Shown in pieces: positions 1 through 11,264 of a stretch of DNA of 64,000 nt (its first letter is position 1; the number at the start of each line of letters is the position of its first letter). This stretch comes from Chondrilla cf. caribensis. Its lineage: Eukaryota > Porifera > Demospongiae > Chondrillida > Chondrillidae. The stretch covers positions 466,001 to 530,000 of the forward strand of contig OZ026558.1 in NCBI GenBank assembly GCA_964020155.1, given 5' to 3'. The position numbers and the translations under genes are program-made. Under the pieces are notes generated by a model that did no database searches, was not told the origin of the DNA, and worked only from the letters and a program-made list of their open reading frames with translations.

Positions 1-96
1 GTGATATGTGTACAAACAACCACTGGAGAAAGGTGAACTAATTTGTGTAACCTATTGTTGGCTAAACAACCATGGGTATTATTAGCAAGGCATCCC

Positions 97-232
97 TTGA
101 TGATAACCTCACAAGTCAGAGCAAATGTCATGAAAGTGTATGATTGGTTGTATGTGCATGAAGCCAATGACGGAAGATCAAAAGGTGTGCGCTCTTCAAA
201 GCACTTAGTACTTCTTTTCTTAAATCCCTCAC
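97..232. repeat. Conserved flank of the 21-bp minisatellite family, copy 1
   Basis: This stretch begins with gatgataacctcacaagtc and runs into a segment ending cttaaatccctc. It recurs at 38378-38510, in part at 48113-48235, and its first part is inverted at 20515-20545. Each copy lies close to a 21-bp minisatellite array, which suggests that flank and array move or duplicate together. No coding meaning is claimed for the open frame here. Confidence 0.6.
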
Positions 233-299
233 TACATATGCCTCTTCAAGACGATCATATTATTTGTAGTTGATAATGCATGTACATTTAGTTGTGATG

Positions 300-400
300 T
301 ATGTACATATACAGGTAGTAGTGGTGTGTGTACAGCTATGTGTGTACAGATAGTAGTGGTGTTTGTACAGAAAGTATAGTGATGTGTGTACGTACAGGGA
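300..400. repeat. Degenerate 21-bp minisatellite
   Basis: Four or five decayed units of the family gtgtgtacagctagtagtgr are seen (for example gtgtgtacagatagtagtgg). From here to 969 the DNA is AT-rich and unique-looking, with no gene I can support. Confidence 0.5.
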
Positions 401-969
401 AGACTCATGTGCTCATGTTTATTGCTATCATGAGGGACATAATGAATGTTTTAATGGCTTAGCTGTGCATTGTGCCCATACCAATTTTTATTTTATATGT
501 ACGTACATATACGTATATGTAATCATCATTGCAAATATATGCCATGTTCTTCATCCTTAAGGGTAAGGGATGATGCAGTACATGTAATAGTGTAGGAGAT
601 TAATTTGAAGTATCTTCCTGGTTGCAAATGAACTGCAAGTCAAGTTTCGTGCAAAGTTCATACACTGTATTAGATATTTTGATAATAATTATTAATTATT
701 TGAATAATTCAATAATTATCATACATAATGTAACAATCACAGTTATGTACAGTAACTGTTACAATATTATAATTACAACTAACAGTACAGCAGTAATAAA
801 ACATTGCTCAATCGACTATTATAATAGAGGTATATTATACTGTGATAGTAACATTAATGTTTGTGAAATAAAGTTCAATGTTTTGCTGATATGTAATAAG
901 CAAATAAGTATATGTAGTAGAAATGAGATATATATTTATACACAGCACACTAGTAAACATACTCGATGT

Positions 970-3202
970 TCATTTCCCATAGTGGAATTCTATGGATTCA
1001 TCAATCGATACACCTGTGTTCTCGTCGGTGCACACAATGTGGATCTCTGGGCCGTCAAATTCAATTTCCACTTGGACTCTACGATTCACACCACCGGTGG
1101 TGTCTGGCATGGGGACATGTATTGTAGCTAGATGACGACATCCTAGATCATCGGTGTATCTGACATTGCGAGGAGCACAATGTACCTTGATGTTCATATT
1201 TGTGGCATCGGCCTCAAGTGGAGAATACAAACGTTTGATGAGTGTTTTTGTATTCTGGATTGTTCCACCACAGGGGAGAAATTCGTGATAGATGCCACCG
1301 CAATAGTACTTTCCCGTACTTTTAATATGGAACTTCCTTTTAGCTGGGTGTCTGTATGCATCAAACTCTTCACTAATACCAAGGCCATATGAATACTCCG
1401 ATATACGTTCCTGGATAATCGTTGGATTGAACCCATAAAGTACTGCTCCCCTGATGATGGCGAGTCCGCTTTCTGGAGGGCGGACGATATTGTCACTTTT
1501 GACTTTTGTTTTAACTTTCTCTTGAATTGTAGAAAATAGCAGGGGGCATGATGAGAAGGAACCAACCATGTACACTGCAGCAATGTTTGGTATCCTCTGC
1601 AAATCATTGTTAAGACATGTCTGTATGTGCTCTATTGGTTTAGTAAATAACTGAGCAAGAACCCCAACATTTATTAGGAGCATTTTGGACGGCGAAAGGG
1701 AGACTCCTTCTACCTTGCACTGCCTTATGAGGATCGAAGCACTGGTTCCTGAAATTTTAAAACAGGCTTCTCCGAAATTTTGATCCAGTCTGAAACGTAC
1801 CAAATCGTTATTTTCTCCCTGAAGTGTTGTCTTGCATGCTTCGAATTCTTTCATGAGATCCATCCAAGCATCAGTGTATTCTACTTTCAGTCTGTCAATG
1901 AAACGTGTTTCACCATGCTTGTTTCCTTCCTGATGTCTCCCAAATATATTTTTTAGAAGCTCTTCAAATGCTCTATCAACCAGGGTTCCTCCATATGGTC
2001 CTCCGCTGGGTGGGGCAAGCTCCCGGACTACATAAGTACCTCCCTCCCTTTCATCCAGTGAGTGGTAGGCGATATCGACAGTTCCCCCTCCACAGTCCAC
2101 AACGGCGTAGGTCAGGCTTCTAAGGGCTTTAGATTTATCCTTCTGTGCCTTCACGTAAACAGCAGCACATTCAGGCTCCAATGCAATCACTAATTGACTT
2201 CTTGTTGCCTTCTTACACAGCCCAGCCTGTAAGCAGTAGAAAGGCGGTGTTACTTTAAGGGATGATATTGAATAAAATACAGGATGGGCTTCACGTCTGG
2301 CTTGCTACAATCATCCCACCAAACACCCAGGAGAAATAAAGAGGAGGAATGGTCTAGATTAATTCATATCTCATAATAATTAATAATTTAACCACAACAA
2401 TAAATTGAAATGTGGATGGACTAATTGTATGTTGGATTTGTTAGCTAGCTACTGTGTATTCAAAGGTCTAGTAGGTTGCACAGGCTAATACATCATAATT
2501 ACCTAACCTGAATCCTATCCAATGTATATAATATAATCAACTTGAGTTAATGGTATATCTTAATGTATGTTATACTTTAGTTAGTACACACCTTATAAGC
2601 AGCTTCTCTCATGAAGTGTCTTGCTCCTGTACTCCAGATAGCGGGGACAGTTAGTACCCAGCGGATGTCACGTGAATAGTCATTGATGTGAAGCCCCTCT
2701 AATTTGGTATCAATGAAATTTATTAACTTTGTCTTGAGATGTTCAAGGGCTTTTGAAAATATATCAATCGCTGGCATTGAGCTCATATCACCACCATTAA
2801 TAGGAGATATTCTGTACTGCATATCAAAATTCTAAAGGCAATTTACACAATAATGTTAAAAATGTTTAATATTTAAGATTTAATGTTATAATATAGAAAG
2901 TATTTACACGTACATACCTTCTCTTCATGCAATTTCATTTTAAAGTGCTTAAATAGGCGATGTGAGTTCTTATCTTCTGGCTCCAGGGTTCCGTATTTAT
3001 GTTCAGCTTCCCACCCATAAGCAACTACTTTTCCAGTTCCATCCAGAAGAATAGTGGTTGGAGCCATGGTCACTATATCCCCTCCTGGAGCACATTCCCA
3101 CTCTGTGAAGGGTATTGGATCTTCATTGGTGTCTACACTGAAGGCTAATTTAGTATAGGAAGTACCAAAATCTATAGCTGCAACTACAGCTGGCTCACTC
3201 AT
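970..3202 (-). CDS. HSPA12-like heat shock protein 70 (three exons)
   Basis: The product is an Hsp70-superfamily ATPase of the HSPA12A/B type, a cytosolic chaperone-like family expanded in several invertebrates. Exons are 3202-2918, 2831-2592 and 2226-970. All joins are phase 0 with GT-AG ends, giving about 593 residues, a little shorter than vertebrate HSPA12A. The N-terminus has the phosphate-1 loop AIDFGTSYTKLAFS (residues 9-22). The second exon carries the VLTVPAIW segment. The third carries the EPE motif (about 192) and the phosphate-2 loop VVDCGGGTVDIAYH (about 216). A canonical C-terminal substrate-binding domain is not recognisable, as usual for this subfamily. The start is the first ATG after a TATA box 43-49 bp upstream. 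The gene is divergent from the coiled-coil gene at 3387. Family assignment is firm; the orthologue (12A, 12B or a lineage-specific copy) is not resolved. Confidence 0.9.
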
Positions 3203-3244
3203 GGTTACTGGGTCCTATTGTGTGTTACAGTGAAGTGTGTGAAC

Positions 3245-3251
3245 TTTTATA
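3245..3251 (-). promoter_or_regulatory. TATA box of the HSPA12-like gene
   Basis: On the minus strand this reads TATAAAA, 43-49 bp before the ATG at 3202. It implies a very short 5' UTR. Confidence 0.6.
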
Positions 3252-3307
3252 TCAGCAGCAATTTAATGGAATTCATGAGTGTTCTGACCACACTCCATAG
3301 GTTGTGA

Positions 3308-3314
3308 TATAAAA
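3308..3314 (+). promoter_or_regulatory. TATA box of the coiled-coil gene
   Basis: TATAAAA lies 73-79 bp before the ATG at 3387. It sits only 56 bp from the oppositely oriented TATA box of the HSPA12-like gene, so the two genes appear to share one compact bidirectional promoter. Confidence 0.6.
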
Positions 3315-3386
3315 GAACATCACAAATCAATTCACCCAGCTCATTGGGAAGTAGAAAGTCAGGCACATCAGCATCATCTCAGTGCA

Positions 3387-5707
3387 ATGTTCTCAAGGTA
3401 TTTATTATCATAACTGATCAATGATGGTTACGTGTACCAAAATTATAGAACTTATATTACACAGTAGTAGTGTTTAGCAGATTTCTGTAAGACTGTTTAA
3501 GTAATTATTAACCTATATTCTTGTCTTATAATTTATATATAATATAATCTATATAATTTACAGGGTTTGGATGTGGCTCAGAGACTGGTATGATCATGAC
3601 ATTTTATTACTATTATGGTATTTGCTTTGGATATGCTATCTGTAACTGAAACCATAGGGTCCCTGGATCTCAAGGCAGGGAACCACAACGCATGGTTGGC
3701 ATTGAAAGCATCACCACATATCGTAGGGAATATGATTCATATCACAGTGATTATGAAAAACGTCTTGAACTTATTCGAAACATGTTAGTGAAGGTCAATG
3801 TTTCTAATCTATGCTATATGTATACATATTGTTACTAGTTTTCCATGTTTATTGCTTTTGTATAGGTTGTTAACTATAGTTGAACAAGTTACAGAAATGA
3901 AAGAAGCTTTTGACAAAAGGCTGGTTTTTGTAATATATAGCATCTAATTCTTTCTAACCTTTACAGCAGCTATGTATTTCTATACTCACTATTGATAGAT
4001 GGCCCAGGGATTAGATTGAAATTTACTGATTTTATTAATTTTTAGTATGAAGATGGAAAAGGTGCCCTTTGGGCACTCTTTTCCACCTAGGACATCACGT
4101 GGGTAAAAGTCGGATTGGTTTAACAGTGGTTCAGGTTGGAAGTGTTTGGAAATATTACCCTCTACCTTTTGATCACCATATTCAGTCATGCTTGTCTTCT
4201 CTCCCACACGTACTGTAATAGATTTTATATGTACGTATTTATTTCTTGATATTACTAGTCCATAATATCCTAACTCATGATCACTGCCACCATGCATAGT
4301 CAGTGACAAGAGGTTAGATCTTTCTAGTAGCTGTAAGTTGATTATTATTATTATTATGCTGCAGTCAACAGATGGCAGGCATTGTAGGAAACAGTCAATA
4401 TCCAAATGATCTGCAGCAAGAAAATGAAATCCTCAAGGCAGAGTTGAAAGAGACAAAAACACAGGTGATTAAGCTCCAAGAACAGCTGAGAGGGTCAGTC
4501 CTTGTGTATGTAATCAGTACATTTTGTATTGTGACATATGTCAGGGTTATTTGATACTATATTAATAATAATGTTATGCATCTTCCAATTGCATATTGCT
4601 AAATGTTAGAACTAGAACAGAGATGGTGATCACTGCAGAAAGGCGTGGTGTCCTTCCTAATAGAGATAGAGTGGCCAATGAATATGCTATAAGGGTCTAT
4701 TTCAATCAGAAGTTTTCAGCTTTCACGGATGAATATGGTATTGAAGCCACAAATGCAAGGAAAAAATTGACAGAACTATTTGTTGTACGTTATTATAATT
4801 CCATAATATGTTATACATGTGGATATGATGCTTCATTTTTCTTCTTATTAACCACATGTGAAAGATTTCCTGTGTACGTGGCATATTCCATTTGTTCATA
4901 GGAATGCTTCAAGTATGCCTGTGAATATTTTGCCAGGAAAATGGCTGGAGCAAAGCACTATGGAATACATGTCCCTGAACAGTTGAAAGAGTTGGACTTG
5001 GTGTGTTTTCATATTAGTGTATTGTAATAATATTATAATACATGACACTGTAAATGTGTACTGGACAGTGCATATGTGTATGTGCATCTGTCTGAAAATG
5101 TAATTACATAAATGCATTGATGCAGAAATATACGTAGCGTGTAGCCTTCTTATTGATAATGAAGTGTTTAATGAAATACATACGTATGAACAGTAATGGA
5201 ACTATTGTCAACCTGTAACTGAGATTTTTTTTTCCAATACACAGAATGCAGCATTCTATGATGTTCATACTGCAGAAATTTTGGGAAATATATAAGGCAG
5301 TCATGGAACTGAAAAGTATAATGCTTCACAATGAGGATGACCTAGTGGATGATTTGAAGAGCAGACTGCGTAAGGTTAGATTGAGTGTGTTGGAAGATAG
5401 GGTGTTTTGTACCATTTTTCAAGTTATTTGAAAATGTTTCAATTGTGAAAGTGAAATTAAGTTACTAAGTTATGAATTGATAACTTCTCATGTATTTGTT
5501 GGAGAAGTCATCTCTTACAACCCACACCAGTAATTGTGGGTCCTAACAATTGTCCGTACAATATCTTACACCATTTGTGTTATTTACTGATTGCAAAAAT
5601 TTTAGTAGGTTGAAGCATTTGCAACTGTACATAGGAAAAGGGGTCATTTGGTGGGTTATCACATTTTCAGTATGTTGCACAAGCGTTGGAATTCGTCACC
5701 TTGTTGA
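3387..5707 (+). CDS. Unrecognised coiled-coil protein, nine exons
   Basis: I do not recognise this gene. A phase-consistent model is 3387-3397, 3564-3587, 3658-3783, 3895-3924, 4365-4493, 4610-4784, 4902-5000, 5276-5374 and 5609-5707, with GT-AG introns, 264 codons and a TGA end. The first three exons give MFSRVWMWLRDW and then an acidic/basic stretch. The fifth exon is a clear coiled coil (LQQENEILKAELKETKTQ, then KLQEQL). Exons 6-8 form a helical region with FNQKFSAFTDEYG, then CFKYACEYFARKM, and a C-terminal helix pair. The very small exons 1, 2 and 4 are the weakest part, and another splicing choice is possible around 3784-3894. The helical C-terminal half loosely recalls mitochondria-eating protein (SPATA18/Mieap) domains, but that is only a guess. 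Sharing a promoter with an Hsp70 suggests stress co-expression (inference). Confidence 0.6.
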
Positions 5708-6300
5708 AATTTTATTTAACAGAAAGCTACTTCAAGTCTGTCTTTCTGTAGTTCTGTGTTTCAATATTGATCGGATAAGTTCTATGTAAGGGATGTTCTA
5801 TTACTCTGGTTCCATGGGAGACGGGATACCATGTTTTTCATATTTCCACATACATTGAGTATCAACCAAAGCAACCTCGCAAATCATACTTATACAGAAT
5901 GATGCACGTGATATCACAATTGATTTGTACATAACTTCGAACAATAAAATTAAAAGCCTATCAATACAGGTGCATGTGCTATTTTCACCATGCTATTAAG
6001 CATCGGGATTGTTTTCTGATGATACCGGAATCACTAAATTGATGGAACCAACCAAATGACCTCTTTCCTCATGTGCAGTCACATTTATGCAAATGATAGC
6101 TTAGTTTTGCGACAATTCACACTGTTGTGTCTTCTCTCTATCCTTGAATAACTCAAGGATAGTCATTTGAGAATGACCTCCTTGTAGCATTCACCAATTA
6201 CGTTATAAAGAGTGCATGTTGTGTTAATCACTACCTACAGTGTACAGTGCATAGGATTATATTATATTGGAAATTGTGTAGAAATTCATCAATTTACTGG
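5708..6300. other. Intergenic, no feature recognised
   Basis: Moderately AT-rich unique sequence. I see no convincing exon, tandem repeat or element ends. Confidence 0.5.
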
Positions 6301-6329
6301 AGAGTGAACAATACAAGTGCCTGGGTCAA

Positions 6330-6767
6330 ATGAAGCATCATGGTGACCATTTGGACTCCTCCACAAAATCTCAAAGAAAAAAGAAGAGAGCTAAGTATTC
6401 TCACTCTGATAAAGAGACATCTGATACCGCCAACTCCAGTCACCACGAAACTCCAGAAAAAGGGGCTATCTCCAAAGGCATTCCGCATGCGCCTTATGTT
6501 TCAGAGGGATTTGTGACAAATACAATTGATACAATTGTTCTGATGCTGTGTTTACCTAACCCAATTCTTCCATCCACTCATCTGAAACGGTTTAATTCAG
6601 TATGGGTTACCACTGATGTATCTGAGAATAATGTGTGTACAAGCCAACTTGCTGATCAGCAAATAATTGCATACTATTTACCCATTTTGTTCACAGCTTC
6701 TGCTGGGAGTGATAAATATCGTTTATTTCTGAAAGGGAATGTGAAAGTAAAACTACAGGCTATATAG
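6330..6767 (+). CDS. Hypothetical protein, 145 codons, doubtful
   Basis: This single open frame begins MKHHGDHLDSSTKSQRKKKR and is followed by a Ser/Thr/His-rich hydrophilic segment and a mixed C-terminal half (residues 60-145) of more normal composition. I do not recognise a family. There is no obvious TATA box nearby, and the frame could be an internal or terminal exon of something larger or a chance ORF. The basic SQRKKKR run could be a nuclear localisation signal. The composition is less repetitive than the false ORFs elsewhere in the window, which is the only reason to list it. Confidence 0.25.
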   Translation: MKHHGDHLDSSTKSQRKKKRAKYSHSDKETSDTANSSHHETPEKGAISKGIPHAPYVSEGFVTNTIDTIVLMLCLPNPILPSTHLKRFNSVWVTTDVSENNVCTSQLADQQIIAYYLPILFTASAGSDKYRLFLKGNVKVKLQAI

Positions 6768-7605
6768 ACTGATGTTGTTCACAAACATACACATGCTCTA
6801 ACCCAGTATACAAACATTTTCTTTCAGTGGGTGTACTTAACATTAATTATCAGATAAAATTAATTTTTGTATTGTTACAGTTGTGGTGGAATTTGGACTT
6901 ATATAAACTTAGCCTCCAGAGTTATAAACTGGTATCATGTGAAATTATGGTTTGTATCATAATAATAATAGTTGTACTTATTTGATCAACAATATATACG
7001 TATTATATATTATCATGTTCCGCAAATCATGTGTTAATATACGTACGTAACATTGACCACATCTGCAAATATCGTAATTTGTACACCCACATACAGGGAG
7101 GCATCCTCTGTATCAGACATTTACAAGTAGAGAATCAAGATACATGCATGCAGTATATACATACAAACAATAACTATAATTTGTTTGTGTGAATATTATA
7201 TCTACAAAGTACAGTCAGTGAGCAGTATAAACTATTATAAAAATCCCACGGCAATCCTATTATTGATTCAGAAACAGTATGTAAGTATATGAATTCCATT
7301 AATTACTAATAGGCAAACTCCATGAAATCAATATAGAGCCTATATAGCTAGGTGTATACAAGAACTATAATATACACCCATACATGCATGTCTATTAACA
7401 TGTACCTGATTATTGTTATACATTGTGTTAAATTATACTTAGTAATAATATTATGTTATTAATGCAATTATTTTATCTCATATAATGGACACCTTAACAT
7501 TAATCACTTCCGTAGCAATAATTAAAATCATTCCTTTATTCTTCAGTACATGAATACACTTCATGAAGTCCTATTTTTGTACAAACTCTCTTCAAAAATA
7601 ATTGT
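6768..7605. other. AT-rich intergenic DNA
   Basis: High AT content with short runs such as ataatattat and tacgta. No exon, array or inverted-repeat element is supported. Confidence 0.5.
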
Positions 7606-7610
7606 ATTTC

Positions 7611-7766
7611 TCATTTCCTTTCACTGTTACTGTTGACTAGTGAGATGGAGTGAGGCTTAGTATGTACAGCTAGCTGTTCAATATGTTTGACTCCACCTCC
7701 TGGTTGCCTTAGAAGATAACTGGTGTATTCTTCGTCCACTTTACCAATTCCACATTATCGGTTATA
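7611..7766 (-). pseudogene. Decayed copy of the TBC1D5 last exon
   Basis: This segment aligns by eye with the TBC1D5 terminal exon at 50197-50340. Shared blocks include gagatggagtgaggcttagt, tgtttgactcc and ctggttgcct, in the same order and spacing. Small insertions, deletions and substitutions break the reading frame. No neighbouring TBC1D5 exon is present, so it is an isolated exon fragment rather than a second gene. Confidence 0.7.
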
Positions 7767-8029
7767 ATGAATTGTCATCATTGATAACAGTGGGGTTGTG
7801 AGTGTACTCTGTGTGACTGGGTATTTCTGTAGCTTTCCAACAACAAATCATGAGCCTATATACAATATATGAGTGTCACCACACTGACACCAATAGTACA
7901 CAAACATAATATTGGTTACACAAGGTGACTATCCAAAAAAATATAGAGTAAACATTCACATACATTATATAATATTATGTATAATGTACATGTGTGGGTG
8001 GATTAATGTATGATTAGCATGTGTAGTGA

Positions 8030-8060
8030 TCATGTGTGTGTGGGGGGGGAGGGGGGTATG
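8030..8060. repeat. Short G-rich run
   Basis: A tggggggggaggggggtatg run sits in otherwise AT-rich DNA. It is a possible G-quadruplex former and also occurs in a region of sequence instability. Confidence 0.3.
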
Positions 8061-8089
8061 AGTGTGTATACATTCATTTACTACATTAG

Positions 8090-8275
8090 TTTCATATTGA
8101 CCACACCTTCTGCCCCTCCTCTCCATGTGGAATTTAAAGTGAAGAACCTTACTGCTTTTGATTAGCTGCATCTAGCTTCAGGTTGGTTGAGCTCAATATA
8201 ATCCTAAACTGAATGGACAAATAAAGGCACCCGAGGTAGGTAAGGTAGGTACCCGAAGCCATTTTCCACACACAT
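8090..8275. repeat. Repeat module M, degenerate copy
   Basis: Shared words are tctagcttcaggt, ggttgagctca and gaagccattttc. They match, in order, the modules at 11265-11640, 15180-15560 and 33690-34005. This copy ends before the cacgtgacatcc block and is the most diverged of the four. Confidence 0.55.
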
Positions 8276-8860
8276 ACCCTCTCCCATGAGCAATGCACGA
8301 TGATACTAAGCATATTTCTTCCTATACTCTCCCATATTTTAAGTATTGTGCTATGACCAAAATGTGGCCCCATAGCATCATCTTGATTAAACGTGGAGAT
8401 GCATGGGGACTGTTTCATAAGTTAGTTTACATCGACTGCTATGTCTAGCTAAAATATCAGGTCGAGTTTTATTCAATGTGTAATAACTATATTATTTTAA
8501 TTGCAATTATGTGTAATATATGTACATACCTGGATTTGTATATATACATATAACATATTATGTGTAATATACGTATTTATTTTAATTGTGAATGTATATT
8601 ATATTATCTGCAATATTATTATCTTTTTTATGCAGATATGTTATCGTTTTAACCCATTTATCAATTTATATAAAATACCTGTATTTCTATCATGTAATAT
8701 ATTGAATGTAATTATCATATCACTAATACCATACCTTTTAATATTACATTCAAATTGAAGTGTTATTGATCAGAAAACTGAAGAGTCTAATACTGATCTT
8801 TGATATTATAATAATTCCTTTAACAGGAGAAATGCTACTGCCTATTGTCATCGGTTCTAT
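8276..8860. other. AT-rich intergenic DNA
   Basis: Strongly AT-rich in 8420-8860. No supported gene. Confidence 0.45.
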
Positions 8861-8960
8861 CCAACTACACAACACTACATTATGCTATACTAGTCCACAC
8901 TATACCGAACTACACAACACTACATTATGCTACACTAGTCCACGCTATACTAAACTACAC
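8861..8960. repeat. Two-copy tandem repeat
   Basis: A block containing acaacactacattatgctac and actagtccac occurs twice in tandem with few differences, immediately beyond the 3' end of the RhiA-like gene. Confidence 0.7.
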
Positions 8961-8968
8961 ACAATTCT

Positions 8969-9601
8969 CTAATTCTTCACTGGCTGAGGTTGACCAAGTA
9001 TGACCTTGCCTCCTTCCTCGGACACTGTCACCGAATAGGTATTGCCTTCCTTAAATTGGAGTTCAACAGGGTCTCCGACTCTTATTCCCATATCCAGCTC
9101 CTGGCCCTCTTTGATTTCTCTGTAGGCACTCACATAGTACTCTGGAGTTGATTCAAAGATGGCTTGCTCCCCACCATCTACGCCGCTCAGTCCTCCTGCT
9201 ACTTTTCCATCAATGTTAAAGCTGAAGGTTAGAGGTTGATGAGTGCTGTTCCTCACCAACACCTGATCTGAAAGCAATTTATATTTTTCAAATTCAACCA
9301 ATCTTCCACCTGGAATAGGTCGAATGTCAGGTACTCCTTCATTGAGAAAGGCTTCATAAATGGAACCAAGTCGAGCAACTATATGCTTGTAACCCGTAAA
9401 CGTTCCATTATCAGGATCCCAGTTACTCAATGAGACAGAGTAGTTCAGAGTGAAGTCAACATTGGAAGGGCCGGATTTAGGGGGAACACCTCGAACTTGC
9501 CAGGCAACACTAACAATTGAGGCAGGAAACTTCTTGTAAACGGCCATGTGGTAGGGATTACCACTCTTGTTGTAGAACTGGACTTTGTACGCTGTAGACA
9601 T
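8969..9601 (-). CDS. RhiA-like beta-rich protein, intronless
   Basis: A single-exon gene of about 210 residues. I chose the ATG at 9601 (MSTAYKVQFYNKSG) rather than the upstream in-frame start, because a TATA box at 9658-9664 would place the transcript start between them. The sequence is beta-rich, with FYNKSGN near the start, VDFTLNYSVSLS (about 45-60), then a GGLSGVDGG turn, TPEYYVSAYREIKEGQELD (about 160-180) and a C-terminal VTVSEEGGKVILG. That order (N-terminal FxNxSG, then GxxG, PEYxV, G..LD, VELxF) recalls the RhiA family known from rhizobia and scattered bacteria and fungi, whose biochemical role is not established. No signal peptide or membrane segment is seen, so it is probably cytosolic. 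A bacterial-type intronless gene in an animal suggests transfer, but this is inference. Confidence 0.6.
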   Translation of the reverse strand: MSTAYKVQFYNKSGNPYHMAVYKKFPASIVSVAWQVRGVPPKSGPSNVDFTLNYSVSLSNWDPDNGTFTGYKHIVARLGSIYEAFLNEGVPDIRPIPGGRLVEFEKYKLLSDQVLVRNSTHQPLTFSFNIDGKVAGGLSGVDGGEQAIFESTPEYYVSAYREIKEGQELDMGIRVGDPVELQFKEGNTYSVTVSEEGGKVILGQPQPVKN

Positions 9602-9657
9602 ATCGATCCCAATCAGACGTGTACATAGATCAATGACTTCCCAGCTACAACTCTGCC

Positions 9658-9664
9658 TTTTATA
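9658..9664 (-). promoter_or_regulatory. TATA box of the RhiA-like gene
   Basis: The minus strand reads ggtataaaaggc, 57-63 bp before the chosen ATG at 9601. Confidence 0.6.
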
Positions 9665-9775
9665 CCTGCTGCCGAAGGTATGACACACAGAAGGTCAATC
9701 ATGATGACATCACCATCGTATATTACGTATATTCCTCAATGAATCCTTATTCAAGTTGATAACCTACCTTAACCC

Positions 9776-11000
9776 ACAAGCTGTACACACACTACCACTA
9801 GCTGTACATACATCACTACTAGCTGTACACACACCGCTACTAGCTATACACACACCACTACTGGCTGTACATACATCACTACTAGCTGTACATACACCAC
9901 TACTAGCTGTACACACATCACTACTAGCTGTACACACACCACTACTGGCTGTACACACATCACTACTAGCTGTACACACACCACTACCAGCTGTACACAC
10001 AACTACTGGCTGTACACACATCACTACTAGCTATACACACACCACTACTAGCTGTACACACATCACTACTAGCTGTACACACACCACTACTAGCTGTACA
10101 CACATCACTACTAACAGTACACACACCACTATTAGCTGTGCACACATTATTACTAGCTGTACACACATCACTACTAGGTGTACACGCATTACTGTTAGCT
10201 GTACACACATCAGTACTAGCTGTACACACACCACTACTAGCTGTACACACACCACTACTGGCTGTACACGCATTACTGTTAGCTGTACACACACCACTAC
10301 TAGGTGTACACGCATTACTGTTAGCTGTACACACACCACTACTAGCTGTATACACACCACTACTAGCTGTACACACACCACTACTGGCTGTACACACATC
10401 ACTACTAGCTATACACACATCACTACTAGCTGTACACACACCACTACTAGCTGTACACACACCACTACTAGATGTACACACATCACTACTAGCTGTACCC
10501 ACATCAATACTAGCAGTACACACATCACTACTAGCTGTACACACATCACTACTAGCTGCACACACATCACTACTAGCTGCACACACATCACTACTAGCAG
10601 TACACACACATCACTACTAGCTGTACATACACCATTACTAGCTGTACACACATCACTACTAGCTGTACACACACCACTACTAGCTGTATACACATCACTA
10701 CTAGCTATATACACATCACTACTAGCTGTACACACATCACTACTAGTTGTACACACACCACTACTAGCTGTACACACATCACTACTAGCTGTACACACAT
10801 CACTACTAGTTGTACACACACCACTACTAGTTGTACACACACAACTACTAGCTGTACACACACAACTACTAGTTGTACACACATCACTACTAGCTGTACA
10901 CACACCACTACTAGCTGTACACACACCACTACTAGTTGTACACACACAACTACTAGCTGTACACACACAACTACTAGTTGTACACACATCACTAGCATTA
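9776..11000. repeat. 21-bp minisatellite, largest array (about 57 units)
   Basis: The unit on this strand is ctagctgtacacacaycact plus one base, 21 bp. It is the reverse complement of gtgtgtacagctagtagtgr seen elsewhere. Because 21 is a multiple of three, long false ORFs run through it on both strands (translations of the type VCTASSG, AVHTSLL and CVQLVV). Units vary at a few positions, including ctaggtgtacacgcattact variants that recur inside the array and point to higher-order duplication. Confidence 0.95.
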
Positions 11001-11005
11001 CAACA

Positions 11006-11062
11006 ACATGGCCTACAACATGTGTGATGCCCCCAGTAGGTTCCATGGTCAGTCACATTTGG
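11006..11062 (+). pseudogene. Fragment of VPS16-like exon (copy of 13433-13480)
   Basis: Shared with the VPS16-like exon at 13391-13474 are tggcctacaacatg, the block cccccagtaggttccatg and the following gtcagtcac. Here the splice donor and codons for HEQ are altered. It lies directly at the end of the 21-bp array. Confidence 0.6.
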
Positions 11063-11264
11063 TGGAAGCTATATATTCTTGAGCTAGCTATGTGGAGAGG
11101 ATGCTGTTTATCAAACCTATGTTACTTCGAACAAATTATGCTTTTCATGTTCACTAGTTTCGTATGTAATAGTTACTGTATGAGTTACTGTATGTGTTAC
11201 TGTATGTGTTGTTGTTTGTTAATGCTAGTCTAAAGAGATATGCTCCTCTACGTATCATCTGACT

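Noticed and set aside
622..1131. ORF of 169 codons on the plus strand
   Set aside because: AT-rich composition with many Ile/Asn and overlap with the end of the HSPA12-like gene on the other strand.
5246..5431. Reading the exon at 5276 from the upstream acceptor at 5245
   Set aside because: In phase with the previous exon it meets a stop. The acceptor ctgcag at 5275 keeps the frame.
8969..9688. Upstream start of the RhiA-like gene at 9688
   Set aside because: The TATA box at 9658-9664 lies inside that extension, so the start at 9601 is more likely.
9756..10995. CRISPR array (regular short repeats)
   Set aside because: The units are contiguous with no unique spacers, and the setting is a eukaryotic genome.
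9756..11056. Long ORFs of 86-423 codons on both strands
   Set aside because: They are produced by the 21-bp repeat, which stays open in several frames. The translations are pure 7-residue repeats.
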